Virus record (IMG/VR): IMGVR_UViG_3300033149_003597
Span: 1 to 26,749 of that record
Length of the DNA: 26,749 nucleotides
Reading direction: 5' to 3' (one strand)
From: a virus
Part shown: positions 13,628-21,152 of the stretch, in pieces
Numbering within the stretch: position 1 is the first letter of the stretch
Layout of the letters: each line of letters opens with the position of its first letter
Notes under the pieces: generated by a model
Databases searched by the model: none
Told to the model about the DNA's origin: nothing
Seen by the model: only the letters and a program-made list of their open reading frames with translations
Position numbers and translations under genes: made by a program

Positions 13628-15945
13628 TGGCCTGGTACGCGGACAAACTAGTTGCCCCCAGTGGAGGAGATTACACCAAACTCTCTGACTTTGAGGCTGC
13701 TTATGATGGTGTTGACATCAGCGGCACCGATGGGGTACGTGCCAGGCTTCAGGGGACAGATGGGACAACGACCACCAATATTTATTGGAATGGCTGGCAA
13801 GCCGGACAGTCGTCGTCCTGCAAAATAGTCGTCGAGGCGGATTCTGGCTATGAAACAGATGGAACTGACGGGGATGGTGTTGATAACGCTCGAATCAGCA
13901 AGCAGTTTTATTTGACTGGAAGCTCCTCCGGAGCTCTGTATGTTGAGATCCATGGCATAGAGTTCTACGGTGGAGACGTACCAATCAGCAGTGGAAATAC
14001 TTTTGTTGGTGGAGACCTTGAAGTCACTAAATGCTTGATTCGCGATAGTAGCGCGGCTAGCGGAAGAGGTATGTATTTTACTGATACTGCTGCCCTGACT
14101 GTAAAGGTGGGTGGATGCCTAATTAAAGGTTTTACCGGCACATACGGAAATGCGATTCGAACAAATGATGCTGATGTAACTCTCACGGTTATAAATACAA
14201 CTTGTGCAGAGTGCAATCTCAAGGGGATCAACAACTCAGCCGGATCTATTACCTTGACTAATGTTGCGGTCGTAAATTGTGGGGATGACCTAAACGGAAC
14301 CATTACCGAAAACTATGTGTTGACAGAAGATGACGGAGAACTAACTAACAACGACGCTGATGATTTCACCGCTCCCAGCACCGATGACTACACAGTATAT
14401 GACACCAACTCGGCGCTCTATCACGCAGGGACGACTGTAAGCGATAGTTGGTTCACGAGCCGCTGCTCCACGGATTTTGACGGCACGACTTGGGATGCCA
14501 GTACACCGTCAGTGGGAGCGTGGGAGTATGCTGCTTCTTCTAGCAGTTCAAGCACTTCTTCTAGCCACAGTTCATCATCGTCTAGTACCAGCTCCAGCAC
14601 AAGCTCGTCTAATAGTTCGTCGAGTTCAAGCAATAGCAGTTCGACCTCATCCAGTAATTCAAGTTCATCCAGTTCCACCAGTTCAAGCACCAGTACCAGT
14701 TCGAGTTCTTCATCTGAGTCAGTATCGTCTAGCACAAGTGTGTCCAGTAGTTCATCGAGCACCAGCAGTTCGGAGTCGGTTTCATCAAGCTCAAGTAGCA
14801 CGAGTTCGAGCAACAGCTCGTCTAATAGCAGTAGTTCATCGTCCGAATCGGTTAGCAGTTCAACATCATCAAGCAGTAGTTCGCCTAGCTCGTCTAGCAG
14901 TTCAAGCACCAGTTCGTCAACTTCGAGTTCAAGCTCCAGCAGTTCATCTAGTACAAGTAACAGCTCAAGTACATCATCGAGCAGTTCCAGTACCAGTTCA
15001 AGCTCGTCGAGTTCCCCCAGCTCGTCTAGCAGTTCAAGTACCAGTAGTTCATCGTCCTCCGAGTCTAGCAGTAGTTCAATATCATGCGCGGCTCTGACCG
15101 AGGACGATTTTGATGATAATACAACGGCGGATTGGTGGATATGGAGTCCAGGGACGGGCGGTAGCCACGTTGAAGAAAATCAGGTCCACAAAATAACTGC
15201 CGGGAGCGGGGATGATGGATCACGTTCAACGGCAACCAGGTTGTACCAATGTGGTGTTGATGGTGAATTTGATTGGCAGATAGATTGCAGTTTCGTAGAC
15301 ATAGACGAGGGCGATCGTTATGGTATAATGTTTTGGTCAACCCTGCCCGCTGGTAACCACATTCAATTGAATAGGGGTAAGATTGGATCTGACCAGGTAA
15401 TTCAATACACCACATCTGATCTTGGCGATAAAGGCGAGGTTGTTCTTCCATCAAACGATACGGTAACGTTGCGGATGAAGAGAGACACCGATGGGTATTT
15501 CTCTCTCTATTATAAGATGCCCGGAGGTTCGTGGAATACATTGCTGGCGCAGTCTTCGGGCACCCTGACTGGTGATGGCGAGCTTGGTATGTTTGCCAAG
15601 TATTTTTCAGTGCAGTTCACAGTAGAATTTGATAATTGGGAACAATATTCAAGTTCATCCAGCTCCACCAGTTCATCCAGTTCTTCATCCTCTACCAGCA
15701 CAAGTTCGTCCACTAGCAGTTCATCGTCCAGCACCAGTTCCTCTAGCAGTAGTTCCTCATCGAGCTCTGAGTCAAGTTCTAGCAGTAGTTCGGAATCGGT
15801 TTCTAGCAGCAGTTCATCCTCGTCGTTGTCTTCATCATCGCTGTCTTCCAGCTCATCATCTTATAGCAGTTCGAGCAGCAGTTCAATATCAACAACAGTT
15901 GTAGGGGAGGTGGGAGTTCTTTTTCAACCAAAAGAGTTGGCGTAA
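13627..15945 (+). CDS. Large beta-helix virion protein with two Ser/Thr-rich linkers
   Basis: The 772-residue product has four parts. Residues 1-303 look like a right-handed beta-helix, with short strand repeats (LEVTKCLIRDSS, LTVKVGGCLIKGF, VTLTVINTTC). Residues about 304-486 are almost only Ser with Thr, Asn and Glu. Residues 487-674 form a compact beta domain resembling lectin/LamG sandwiches (DWQIDCSFVDIDEGDRYGIMFW, TVTLRMKRDTDGYFSLYYK). A second Ser tract covers about 675-755, and a short tail (VGEVGVLFQPKELA) closes it. The Ser codons are mixed (AGC, AGT, TCA, TCG, TCC, TCT), so selection seems to act on the protein. It is followed by transferase genes, so the tracts may be glycosylated. 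The start is at a TAATG overlap. Confidence 0.75.
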   Translation: MAWYADKLVAPSGGDYTKLSDFEAAYDGVDISGTDGVRARLQGTDGTTTTNIYWNGWQAGQSSSCKIVVEADSGYETDGTDGDGVDNARISKQFYLTGSSSGALYVEIHGIEFYGGDVPISSGNTFVGGDLEVTKCLIRDSSAASGRGMYFTDTAALTVKVGGCLIKGFTGTYGNAIRTNDADVTLTVINTTCAECNLKGINNSAGSITLTNVAVVNCGDDLNGTITENYVLTEDDGELTNNDADDFTAPSTDDYTVYDTNSALYHAGTTVSDSWFTSRCSTDFDGTTWDASTPSVGAWEYAASSSSSSTSSSHSSSSSSTSSSTSSSNSSSSSSNSSSTSSSNSSSSSSTSSSTSTSSSSSSESVSSSTSVSSSSSSTSSSESVSSSSSSTSSSNSSSNSSSSSSESVSSSTSSSSSSPSSSSSSSTSSSTSSSSSSSSSSTSNSSSTSSSSSSTSSSSSSSPSSSSSSSTSSSSSSESSSSSISCAALTEDDFDDNTTADWWIWSPGTGGSHVEENQVHKITAGSGDDGSRSTATRLYQCGVDGEFDWQIDCSFVDIDEGDRYGIMFWSTLPAGNHIQLNRGKIGSDQVIQYTTSDLGDKGEVVLPSNDTVTLRMKRDTDGYFSLYYKMPGGSWNTLLAQSSGTLTGDGELGMFAKYFSVQFTVEFDNWEQYSSSSSSTSSSSSSSSTSTSSSTSSSSSSTSSSSSSSSSSSESSSSSSSESVSSSSSSSSLSSSSLSSSSSSYSSSSSSSISTTVVGEVGVLFQPKELA
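14536..15084 (+). repeat. First Ser-rich low-complexity tract
   Basis: About 183 codons encode runs of Ser with scattered Thr, Asn, Glu and Val. The DNA is built from variants of AGT-TCA and AGC-AGT blocks using all six Ser codons. The encoded segment is likely extended and unstructured and is a candidate O-glycosylation region. It ends SSSSSIS before Cys 487. Confidence 0.85.
15649..15891 (+). repeat. Second Ser-rich low-complexity tract
   Basis: About 81 codons are almost entirely Ser with Thr, Glu, Val, Leu and Tyr. It has the same codon mixture as the first tract and also ends with SSSIS before the last 14 residues. It separates the lectin-like domain from the short C-terminal tail. Confidence 0.85.
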
Positions 15946-15978
15946 CCATCGCCAAGAAACAAGTGGGGGCAGGATTCG

Positions 15979-16554
15979 ATGTATGATATAGAATATTATG
16001 AAAAGATGCTGAGGGAATACTCTTCAACGGCTCATGAGATATCACGCATCCGTTGGGAGTGGATTTTGGATCACTGCGGAAAAGTAAAAACCGTCCTTGA
16101 CTATGGAAGCGGCGTCGGGTGGTTTCGTGCCTGGCGTCCGAAAGGGGTAGACGTCTATTCATATGACATCGGCCCTTACCCACAAACAGGTATTCCATTG
16201 ATGATGTTCGACGTCCTGTGTTTTTGGGACGTCCTGGAACACATACCGAACTTTGATCATATACAACCAGTGATTTCTTTGGCTAAGAACATTGCTGTCA
16301 CCGTGCCCTTATTCACGGGCGGGGACATAACAAAGTGGAAGCATTTTAAGCCCAAGGAGCACCTTCATTATTTCACTAAGGAAACGCTGACCAGTTTGTT
16401 TCCTGGATTTAAGCACGTCTATATGGCGTGGCCGGAGTGCCCACCTAGGGAAGACGTTGCTAGTTTTATGTTTATGAAGACGCCATCCAGAACAGAAAAG
16501 ACCGGCGTTAAGAGGTACGACAATTATAAGGTGGAGGTCGTGGATGAAGGATGA
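15979..16554 (+). CDS. Class I SAM-dependent methyltransferase
   Basis: The 191-residue product has the SAM-binding motif I TVLDYGSGVGWF near residues 38-49, followed by GVDVYSYDI (motif II) and LCFWDVLEHIP (residues 80-90), in the pattern of Methyltransf_23-type enzymes. Such enzymes methylate sugars, lipids or small molecules, and are frequent in surface-polysaccharide clusters. Its place after the Ser-rich protein and before two glycosyltransferases suggests sugar or glycan O-methylation. A GGGGGCAGG purine run precedes the start. The last residues overlap the next gene (ATGA). Confidence 0.75.
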   Translation: MYDIEYYEKMLREYSSTAHEISRIRWEWILDHCGKVKTVLDYGSGVGWFRAWRPKGVDVYSYDIGPYPQTGIPLMMFDVLCFWDVLEHIPNFDHIQPVISLAKNIAVTVPLFTGGDITKWKHFKPKEHLHYFTKETLTSLFPGFKHVYMAWPECPPREDVASFMFMKTPSRTEKTGVKRYDNYKVEVVDEG

Positions 16555-17468
16555 AGACGCGAAAGATAATACTGAGGCAGGGGCAGAGCCCGGGCGATAT
16601 ATTGACCATGTCGAGAGCGGTAGCGGATCTGAAATTGACGTTTCCTTCTTGGCAGATAGACGTTCGGACCCCGTGCCCGGCAATATGGGAAAATAACCCC
16701 CACCTGACAAGGCTGAGCAGGACCGACTCTTCGGTAGAAGAGGTTGATGTTAGGTACGATGAGATTAACCAGTCCGGTTGGCGTGGGCATCATTTTACGG
16801 ATGCCTTCCGGCATGATATTGAGAAAAAGTTAGGTGTCAAGATAAAAAAGACCGGCATTAAACCGGAAATCTATTTATCAGAGGAAGAGAAAAGCTGGGT
16901 TAACCAAGTGGAAGTTGAGTTCGGATGGAAAGGGGCCTTTTGGCTTATCAATGCCGGATATAAGCCCGACAACGAGTTGAAATTTTATCCTAGGTGGCAG
17001 GAGGTAGTGGATGCATTCAACGAGTATTTCAAAGGTGCCATTCGTTTGGTTCAAGTGGGTCACGTCAACCACCGCCATCCAAGGCTCAAAGGCGTCTATG
17101 ATCTGGTGGGAAGAACTGATTTGCGACAGCTTATTCGCCTAGCTTGGTGGGCACATGGGACTATTGGGCCGTTGAGCTTTCAATTTGTGTTGTCCGCCGC
17201 CTATGAACAACCACACGTAGTTGTGGCAGCCGGGAAGGAGGGCGTTCGTTGGCACATATACCCACACGGGCGGTACCTCTATACAAACGGCGCGTTGAAT
17301 TGCTGTCTGTGGGATGGATGTTGGAAGGGTGGAGAGAAAGGGAAATGCGTTGATTTAGTGCCTGGATCGGGGCCACGTTGTTTTGAGTTGATTCGTCCAT
17401 ATATGATCGTAGACGCGGTTAAGATGTACTATGAAGGTGGAAGGCTTGACCTAACCAGAGGGAAATGA
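16551..17468 (+). CDS. GT9-like glycosyltransferase
   Basis: The 305-residue product begins IILRQGQSPGDILTMSRAVADLKLTFP, matching the N-terminal signature of family 9 (heptosyltransferase-like) glycosyltransferases, which have a GT-B fold. Residues about 125-215 form a second Rossmann-like half (GAFWLINAGYK, IRLVQVGHVNHRHPRL, VYDLVGRTDLRQLIRLAWWA). GPLSFQFVLSAAY and a late Cys cluster (ALNCCLWDGCWKGGEKGKC) follow. GT9 enzymes transfer heptose or similar sugars to an acceptor. In a phage it could glycosylate virion or host surface components. The start overlaps the previous stop and the stop overlaps the next start. Confidence 0.75.
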   Translation: MKTRKIILRQGQSPGDILTMSRAVADLKLTFPSWQIDVRTPCPAIWENNPHLTRLSRTDSSVEEVDVRYDEINQSGWRGHHFTDAFRHDIEKKLGVKIKKTGIKPEIYLSEEEKSWVNQVEVEFGWKGAFWLINAGYKPDNELKFYPRWQEVVDAFNEYFKGAIRLVQVGHVNHRHPRLKGVYDLVGRTDLRQLIRLAWWAHGTIGPLSFQFVLSAAYEQPHVVVAAGKEGVRWHIYPHGRYLYTNGALNCCLWDGCWKGGEKGKCVDLVPGSGPRCFELIRPYMIVDAVKMYYEGGRLDLTRGK

Positions 17469-17479
17469 GGGGGATTGTC

Positions 17480-18907
17480 ATGGAGAAGTTGGCATTTAAC
17501 AACGGCGCAATCAGTTTGTCCGACTGGGAAGGGATCGAACAGTTCATTGACGATCATGCCATTATGGACGTTCTGGAGTTTGGCTCAGGAATGTCCACTA
17601 TCTGTTTTTTGCGGAAGGGCCTGCGTGTCGATTCATATGAAACCAACATTAAATGGATGGATAAGGTAGCAGACCAAGCCCGCGCCGAGGGTTTAAAAGG
17701 TTGGACTATCTCTTTGTGGGACAATAAAAACACGCCCGAGGGTTTATCCGATGGGTATGATTTGGGGTTCATCGACGGCAAGGAACCGCGCGACGCTCAA
17801 TTGGTTATTGCTATGTCCAATTGTAAGTATATTCTAATCCATGATGGTATGCGGAAACAGGAAAAGAAAATCATTGATGCCCTTTTGTTGCCTGACCTGT
17901 CATGGCACGAAGTGGAAGTCAAAGGCAGGTGTAGGGCATTTGCTGCATTTGCTAAAGAAAGGACTGCTTATATTAAGGAAACCGAAAAACCAATGGCGGC
18001 GCAACAAAGTAAGCCTAAAGGCAGGTCCCCTTATTCCATTGTTACTTCATTCACGCCGAACTATACCCAGTACCTGGTGGCGTTGTTGAATAGCCTGGAT
18101 TACCACAGGCATGATGATGTGGATGTCCATGTTCTGGCCGTTGATCCCAACGAGAAAATACTGCAAAAAATCATGGCCGTCGATTGGTGTTTTAATCTCA
18201 TGATCATACCCTCATATGAGTTTGTTGATTTCTCGGATACGCGGTACGAAAGCCTTGCTATGACCGCCAAAAAATCACGGTATTCTTTCTTGCAAGGGAT
18301 AATGAACAATACCACATATGATGCGCTTCTGTTCATGGATTGTGACATGTTCTTCACTGCCAACGTTACCAGGTTTTTTGAAATGGTGCAGGGCACGGAC
18401 ATTTTATTAGGGTGTAACGAGCGATTTAAATGGAACATGAATCGTTTCATGTATAAGGGGCAGGAGTTGAAAGATGTGACGATGCGCTGGATGGTGTGTA
18501 ATGCGCCTTTGTTTTTCTGTCCTTCGAGAAACAAGAAATTGGTATTCTGGATGAATGAGATGGCGAAACACCTTTCGAATATTTCTGACGGCAAGCGTCC
18601 CAGCGATCTATATACTATGAATGTGGCCATTGGAATCAGCGGCAAAGACAAGGACGTTATCAGTCTGCCCGACTATTCGTGGACAGGGGTTCATAGCAGT
18701 TATCTGCATTGGTTGACGCGCGCCGTTCTTATCAATACTCATTCCGGACTTGATGAAATGTTTTCCTTGACAGGTGAAATGGATGAGGACGTGAAAATGT
18801 CACTCAGAGCGGCATCGCAAAGAAGCATCACAGACATCAAGAAGGCATGGAATTTCTACACCACGCAACACAAACTTTCTTTGGCTGATATAGGGGTTTT
18901 AAAATGA
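17480..18907 (+). CDS. Methyltransferase-glycosyltransferase fusion protein
   Basis: ATG 17480 is preceded by GAGGGGG at the right distance; ATG 17465 overlaps the preceding stop and is an alternative. Of the 475 residues, about 1-160 form a class I methyltransferase-like Rossmann domain (MDVLEFGSGMSTICFL near 29-44; DLGFIDG near 94-100; YILIHDG near 117-123). A linker near 165-183 leads to a GT-A type glycosyltransferase domain starting YSIVTSFTPNYTQYLVALLNS, with the DxD motif at LLFMDCDMFF (D287 and D289), which binds the metal-nucleotide sugar. The two activities on one chain suggest making and capping of one glycan. The acceptor is unknown. Confidence 0.75.
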   Translation: MEKLAFNNGAISLSDWEGIEQFIDDHAIMDVLEFGSGMSTICFLRKGLRVDSYETNIKWMDKVADQARAEGLKGWTISLWDNKNTPEGLSDGYDLGFIDGKEPRDAQLVIAMSNCKYILIHDGMRKQEKKIIDALLLPDLSWHEVEVKGRCRAFAAFAKERTAYIKETEKPMAAQQSKPKGRSPYSIVTSFTPNYTQYLVALLNSLDYHRHDDVDVHVLAVDPNEKILQKIMAVDWCFNLMIIPSYEFVDFSDTRYESLAMTAKKSRYSFLQGIMNNTTYDALLFMDCDMFFTANVTRFFEMVQGTDILLGCNERFKWNMNRFMYKGQELKDVTMRWMVCNAPLFFCPSRNKKLVFWMNEMAKHLSNISDGKRPSDLYTMNVAIGISGKDKDVISLPDYSWTGVHSSYLHWLTRAVLINTHSGLDEMFSLTGEMDEDVKMSLRAASQRSITDIKKAWNFYTTQHKLSLADIGVLK

Positions 18908-19278
18908 CTGTCACTACCTACGAAACCGACGCATTTCCCGAAAAAGGAACGGTTGGCATAGAAATCTCATTTACCGATGAAAACGGGAACGCCGTCACGC
19001 CCGATTCTATCACATGGACGTTGACTAATATGCCTGCATCTTACACGGAAACGCCGACTGTCATAAATAACAGGGAGGATGTATCGGTCACGCCTGATTC
19101 GACTGTCACGGTTGTGTTAAAGGGGGATGATTTGTCGCTCTTATCTACGGAACTGGATGAGTCTTTCGTGGATAGGGTGCTTTCCTTGGAATATACCTAT
19201 ACGAGCAGTTATGGGTCAGGGCTGCCGGGAAAGGCACAATACATCTTTACCGTCGAGAATATGTACTACAATAACTGA
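18904..19278 (+). CDS. Small Ig-like beta-sandwich protein
   Basis: The 124-residue protein is beta-rich and lacks Cys and a signal peptide. EISFTDENGNAVTPDSITWTLTN and VTPDSTVTVVLKGDDLSLLS resemble Ig-like or bacterial adhesion-type folds common in phage head decoration and tail proteins. It is translationally coupled to the fusion enzyme by an ATGA overlap. It may be a decoration protein or an acceptor of the glycans. I have no family name for it. Confidence 0.5.
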   Translation: MTVTTYETDAFPEKGTVGIEISFTDENGNAVTPDSITWTLTNMPASYTETPTVINNREDVSVTPDSTVTVVLKGDDLSLLSTELDESFVDRVLSLEYTYTSSYGSGLPGKAQYIFTVENMYYNN

Positions 19279-19285
19279 GGACGGG

Positions 19286-19540
19286 ATGAATTACGCATAT
19301 TATCGGTCGAGATTTCCCTTGCCTGTCTATCGCGGACCAAACCCCCCGGAGGGGGAATGGATGACAGTATCCGAAGCAGCCGAGCATTTCGGGGTCAGTC
19401 CCCAGACAATCCGTCTCTGGACCCTTGTGTGGAGCAAGTGCAAGAAGCAATCCGCGCCCCTGCCCTCCTATATTGAGATCGCCGATTGCGTCCGTTGGAT
19501 AAAACCAGGCCAGAAAAGGGGAAAAATTTTGGTCAGGTAA
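19286..19540 (+). CDS. MerR-like / excisionase-type helix-turn-helix protein
   Basis: ATG 19286, preceded by GAGGACGGG, gives 84 residues. The segment WMTVSEAAEHFGVSPQTIRLW is a textbook MerR/excisionase-type helix-turn-helix, with the recognition helix around SPQTIRLW. The rest is short and basic at the end. It is the last gene before the terminator and the early promoter, so it is well placed to regulate that junction. Because family members include regulators, excisionases and terminase-like subunits, the exact role stays open. Confidence 0.6.
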   Translation: MNYAYYRSRFPLPVYRGPNPPEGEWMTVSEAAEHFGVSPQTIRLWTLVWSKCKKQSAPLPSYIEIADCVRWIKPGQKRGKILVR

Positions 19541-19647
19541 AAAATTTTCGAATTTTTTTGTGAGATCAGCGAAATCAGGAGCTTTTTCGAGAAAATCGGA
19601 GAATTTCTTTAATTTTTTTAGGTAATCCGGCGTAATCATCGAACAGG
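19541..19647. other. AT-rich non-coding stretch before the terminator
   Basis: This stretch has many A and T runs (TTTTTTTG, AATTTTTTTA) and no credible gene in either strand. It begins the 391-base gap between the late and early blocks. The rest of the gap holds the terminator, promoter and leader listed next. Confidence 0.6.
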
Positions 19648-19691
19648 TCCGATATTCCCTTTAAACCGGGGTATATCGGATTTTGTTTTTT
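19648..19691 (+). terminator. Rho-independent terminator at the end of the late block
   Basis: TCCGATAT (19648-19655) pairs with ATATCGGA (19673-19680). CCC (19657-19659) also pairs with GGG (19669-19671) after one T-T mismatch, leaving a short loop. The stem is followed by TTTTGTTTTTT. It probably ends rightward late transcription after the MerR-like gene. Confidence 0.75.
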
Positions 19692-19710
19692 GCACTTCTT
19701 CATATATAAT
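19683..19710 (+). promoter_or_regulatory. Probable sigma70-type early promoter
   Basis: TTGTTT (19683-19688) and a perfect TATAAT (19705-19710) are separated by 16 bases. The -35 box lies inside the T-tail of the terminator, so the two elements overlap. Transcription would start near 19717 and run into the early genes. Confidence 0.6.
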
Positions 19711-19932
19711 ATGAGCGTGTTTTCGGGTAAGGGGTTCTTTTAAAACTGAAGAAAGTTGAAAGTTGCCGGACAGGGAAGCCGAAGGGTTGGGCAGGGAGCG
19801 GGACGTTGGGAAGCTCCCGAGACAGGCGGCGAGACCTAGGGCGCAGATCAACTCTTGATCCTGTCTATTACGATGACGTAGTAGGCAGAGATGAGGGGTT
19901 GATTACTAACCTTAAGATGAAGGAGGAACAAA
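19711..19932 (+). promoter_or_regulatory. Structured RNA leader of the early operon
   Basis: The stretch of about 215 bases between the promoter and the first early gene has several strong stems: GGGAGC/GCTCCC (19794-19799 with 19813-19818) and GATCAA-CTC-TTGATC (19846-19860). Two copies of GACAGG (19769-19774 and 19821-19826) can each pair with CCTGTC (19860-19865). Competing pairings suggest a switching or antitermination leader. I see no known riboswitch and no gene in it. Confidence 0.4.
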
Positions 19933-20139
19933 ATGGAAAGGACTTACGAAATAGAGGCTAAAAACAGGTGGCACGCGGCCGCCATCGTAGACCACATCCT
20001 CTGCCAGGGCAAGGCTTTTGGCCTCGGCGATGCTTACCATCGCGGGGCCACGGTTATCCTCACCTGCGTGGGGGAACCTCGCCGCAAAGACCGGTTTCAC
20101 TTCCTCGCGGGCCTGTTTCGCGAGGACTTCACCCAATAA
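19933..20139 (+). CDS. Small early protein
   Basis: AAGGAGG before ATG 19933 is a near-perfect ribosome site. The 68-residue protein has a helical beginning (YEIEAKNRWHAAAIVDHIL), a short beta region (GATVILTCVGEP) and a basic-aromatic end. It is the first gene after the structured leader and would be made early in infection. No family is recognised, so it may be a host-takeover protein, but that is only position-based inference. Confidence 0.5.
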   Translation: MERTYEIEAKNRWHAAAIVDHILCQGKAFGLGDAYHRGATVILTCVGEPRRKDRFHFLAGLFREDFTQ

Positions 20140-20146
20140 CTGCAAC

Positions 20147-20164
20147 GAGGGGCCTCGGCCCCTC
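20147..20164 (+). promoter_or_regulatory. GC-rich hairpin in the intergenic gap
   Basis: GAGGGGC (20147-20153) and GCCCCTC (20158-20164) form a seven-base stem with a four-base CTCG loop. No T-run follows, so it is more likely an RNA processing or stability hairpin than a terminator. A second stem, CCTCGCG/CGCGAGG (20103-20109 with 20119-20125), lies just before it in the gene end. Confidence 0.4.
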
Positions 20165-20211
20165 CTACACCAGGGACGAAGGGATTATGCGATTCAAGAA
20201 GGAGGACTAAC

Positions 20212-20409
20212 ATGTTCTATCCGATCATTTATCGAAGAAAGGATGGCACCATTGACGCCCTCGCGGCCCGGACAAAGAGGGCGGCCGTAGGGCGGAAGCG
20301 GATGCTCGAAAGAAACCCCGACGTGGAAGTCGCGCGGATTTTGCCCAAAGGCAATTACCGCTATTCGGAATTGATCTGTATGGATCCGAGAAAGGAGGAA
20401 ACGGCATGA
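20212..20409 (+). CDS. Small basic early protein
   Basis: The ribosome site AAGGAGG precedes ATG 20212 by six bases. The 65-residue product is basic and short, with strand-like YPIIYRRKDGTIDAL and a KRMLERNPDVEV helix. Its stop overlaps the next start (ATGA), so translation of the following gene is coupled. No family is recognised. Confidence 0.5.
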   Translation: MFYPIIYRRKDGTIDALAARTKRAAVGRKRMLERNPDVEVARILPKGNYRYSELICMDPRKEETA

Positions 20410-21152
20410 CAGCAACAAAAGCCCATTATCGCAGGCTTGAAAGCATCATCAACTCCCTTCGAGATTCGACTTATCTTAGCGTTTCTCTGAAGGGAGAAAC
20501 CGTATTTTTTAATGGACTCAACAGCCCCTATTCGTCCCATTGCTCCGTCCAGGTAGAACAGGGCCACGGTTTCAGCCGACTCGCCGTTTTTCGGAACCGC
20601 CGGGCCGTCCTGGCCATCACCCCTCGGTTCCCCGGCGGCAAGTTCGAGGGAGCGTTTCAAACCCTCGACCTGCCGGCATACCACCTTTTCCCGCTCTTCC
20701 ATTTCCCCCTTACCAGACCGGATTGGGTGAGGGATCTAATTAAAGTAACGTTTTTGGACACCTTCTCCCGCTTCGACGACGACGGAAAAGTGATCCAAAA
20801 ACCTCTCCACGAACAATACCTGCTCTACAAAGAAGAAGAGGATGGACTGGACTTAGTAATTGTCCCCAAGCTGGAGTACCACAGCCACAAGATCGGCTGC
20901 AAGGAAATCCGGTATTATCCCCGAAAGAAAATAATCTTTGTGGGAGATAGGGAAATCCACCTCGGAGAAGAATTTGAATACAAAATACCCTACCAATACG
21001 ACGAGGAGGTAGAAGAAATGCTCCACTCGTGGGGTTTGATGTTTGCGCACAATTGTCCTGACCCATGTCCCGGTGACAAGGATGATCAGGCATGCCTCAC
21101 GTGTAAGTGGAACGACAAGCACGTAATTGTTAAGCAGGAGGAAACGAGATGA
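20406..21152 (+). CDS. Early protein with C-terminal Cys cluster
   Basis: This 248-residue protein of unknown function is mostly beta and alpha/beta in character (TYLSVSLKGETVFFNG, LAVFRNRRAVLAITPRF). It ends with four cysteines at C217, C221, C230 and C233, in the arrangement CPDPCPGDKDDQACLTCKWND, which could bind a metal ion. The CxxCKWND motif also occurs in the unrelated-looking late protein at 13166. Translation is coupled to the previous gene, and its last bases overlap the next gene's start region. No enzyme motif is seen. Confidence 0.5.
   Translation: MTATKAHYRRLESIINSLRDSTYLSVSLKGETVFFNGLNSPYSSHCSVQVEQGHGFSRLAVFRNRRAVLAITPRFPGGKFEGAFQTLDLPAYHLFPLFHFPLTRPDWVRDLIKVTFLDTFSRFDDDGKVIQKPLHEQYLLYKEEEDGLDLVIVPKLEYHSHKIGCKEIRYYPRKKIIFVGDREIHLGEEFEYKIPYQYDEEVEEMLHSWGLMFAHNCPDPCPGDKDDQACLTCKWNDKHVIVKQEETR

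Noticed and set aside
14421-14909. Long antisense reading frame rich in Leu, Glu and Asp opposite the Ser tract
   Set aside because: It is a by-product of Ser codons read backwards (AGT/TCA give Leu/Glu-like codons); no ribosome site or independent protein character.
14536-15891. CRISPR-like or satellite repeat
   Set aside because: The repeats are in-frame Ser codons without fixed-length repeats and spacers.
19689-19710. TTGCAC as the -35 box of the early promoter
   Set aside because: Only ten bases separate it from TATAAT; TTGTTT at 16 bases is the better fit.
19711-19932. tRNA or tmRNA gene in the leader
   Set aside because: No acceptor stem, T-loop (GTTC-A) or anticodon arm could be assembled from the stems seen.
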